Source: an uncultured Prevotella sp. (GTDB lineage: Bacteria; Bacteroidota; Bacteroidia; Bacteroidales; Bacteroidaceae). Taken from it: a stretch of 64,000 nt of DNA. A program made the position numbers and the translations under genes. The DNA is taken from assembly GCA_938028745.1 (NCBI GenBank), contig CALIZL010000020.1, forward strand, positions 75,556 to 139,555. The letters are read 5' to 3'. The notes under the pieces were generated by a model, which was not told the origin of the DNA, made no database searches, and saw nothing but the letters and a program-made list of their open reading frames with translations. This document shows, in pieces, positions 63,861-64,000 of the stretch. Numbering within the stretch: position 1 is the stretch's first letter; every line of letters begins with the position of its first letter.

Positions 63861-64000
63861 AAAGGTGAAAAGGTAAAAGGGTGAAAAGATGGCTGCGCCC
63901 TTAAAAGGTGAAAAGGTGAAAAGGTGAAAAGATGGCTGCGCCCTTAAAAGGTGAAAAGGTGAAAGGGTGAAAAGGTGAAAGGGTGAAAGGGTGAAAAGGT
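63845..64000 (+). repeat. Minisatellite of AAAAGGTG octamers with a 43-bp higher-order unit
   Basis: Runs of AAAAGGTG (8 bp) interrupted by GATGGCTGCGCCCTT at 63889 and 63932, giving a 43-bp super-repeat. It starts inside the last codons of the WYL gene and continues past the window edge. Confidence 0.9.

Noticed and set aside
1..64000. tRNA genes, rRNA genes, prophage or integrative element
   Set aside because: No cloverleaf, rRNA signature, integrase, phage structural or conjugation gene was recognised while reading both strands.

Overview
The window looks like a chromosomal segment of a Bacteroidales bacterium, most likely Prevotella or a close relative. The evidence is Bacteroidetes-type promoters (TTG, 19-20 bp, TAnnTTTG) in front of many genes, weak Shine-Dalgarno sites, a Rho factor with a large disordered insertion, a dipeptidyl peptidase III with the HECLGH active-site variant, TonB-type and porin-like outer membrane proteins, a PorE-like type IX secretion lipoprotein, an RprX/RprY-like two-component pair, and purA-hisS between two Fur-family genes. 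No tRNA, rRNA, CRISPR array or prophage was seen. Names are assigned from remembered family motifs; no database search was run.

Layout. 1-10.3 kb (minus strand): rpsA (cut by the window edge), fur-purA-hisS-fur, a HEAT-repeat protein, DPP III, an AraC-type regulator and rho. 11.7-23.4 kb: envelope genes (TonB-receptor-like barrel, GHL10 glycosidase-like protein, small barrel, a DUF4468 protein / small membrane protein / putative porin operon), then tkt-rpiB. 25.7-29.8 kb: rsmF-like methylase, thyA, folA, a divergent trpF and a pabA/trpG amidotransferase in one tight operon. 30-33.7 kb: LtaS-like sulfatase, PAP2 phosphatase, nucleotidyltransferase. 34.8-44.7 kb: lepA-crp, pflB-pflA, a GH13 amylase fused to an AlaX-like editing domain, fabD. 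47.2-53.8 kb: rpsF-rpsR-rplI, a histidine kinase/response regulator pair and a second EF-G. 54-58.4 kb: hemW, a PorE-like lipoprotein and a fucosyltransferase-like protein. 58.6-64 kb: a RING/TerD-type protein, rtcB and a divergent WYL regulator.

The long gaps between these blocks are not empty. Four copies of a composite repeat of about 0.5 kb, each containing 6-8 tandem 22-bp units, lie at 10.9-11.6, 24.1-24.7, 34.1-34.7 and (inverted) 46.2-46.8 kb. Three of them sit beside degenerate minisatellites with an 8-bp period. Three truncated left ends of one IS5-like element, coding remnants and a 194-bp MITE with a perfect TAA target duplication fill the same gaps.

The strongest candidate for an undescribed system is the right end. 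The rtcB-WYL intergenic region holds two identical-architecture dyads, TACGCA-N7-TGCGTA, each centred exactly 19 bp upstream of an outward-facing -7 element, one for rtcB and one for the WYL gene. A RING/TerD-type protein follows rtcB. This suggests a WYL-controlled RNA-repair or stress module. Its right side is cut off by the window.
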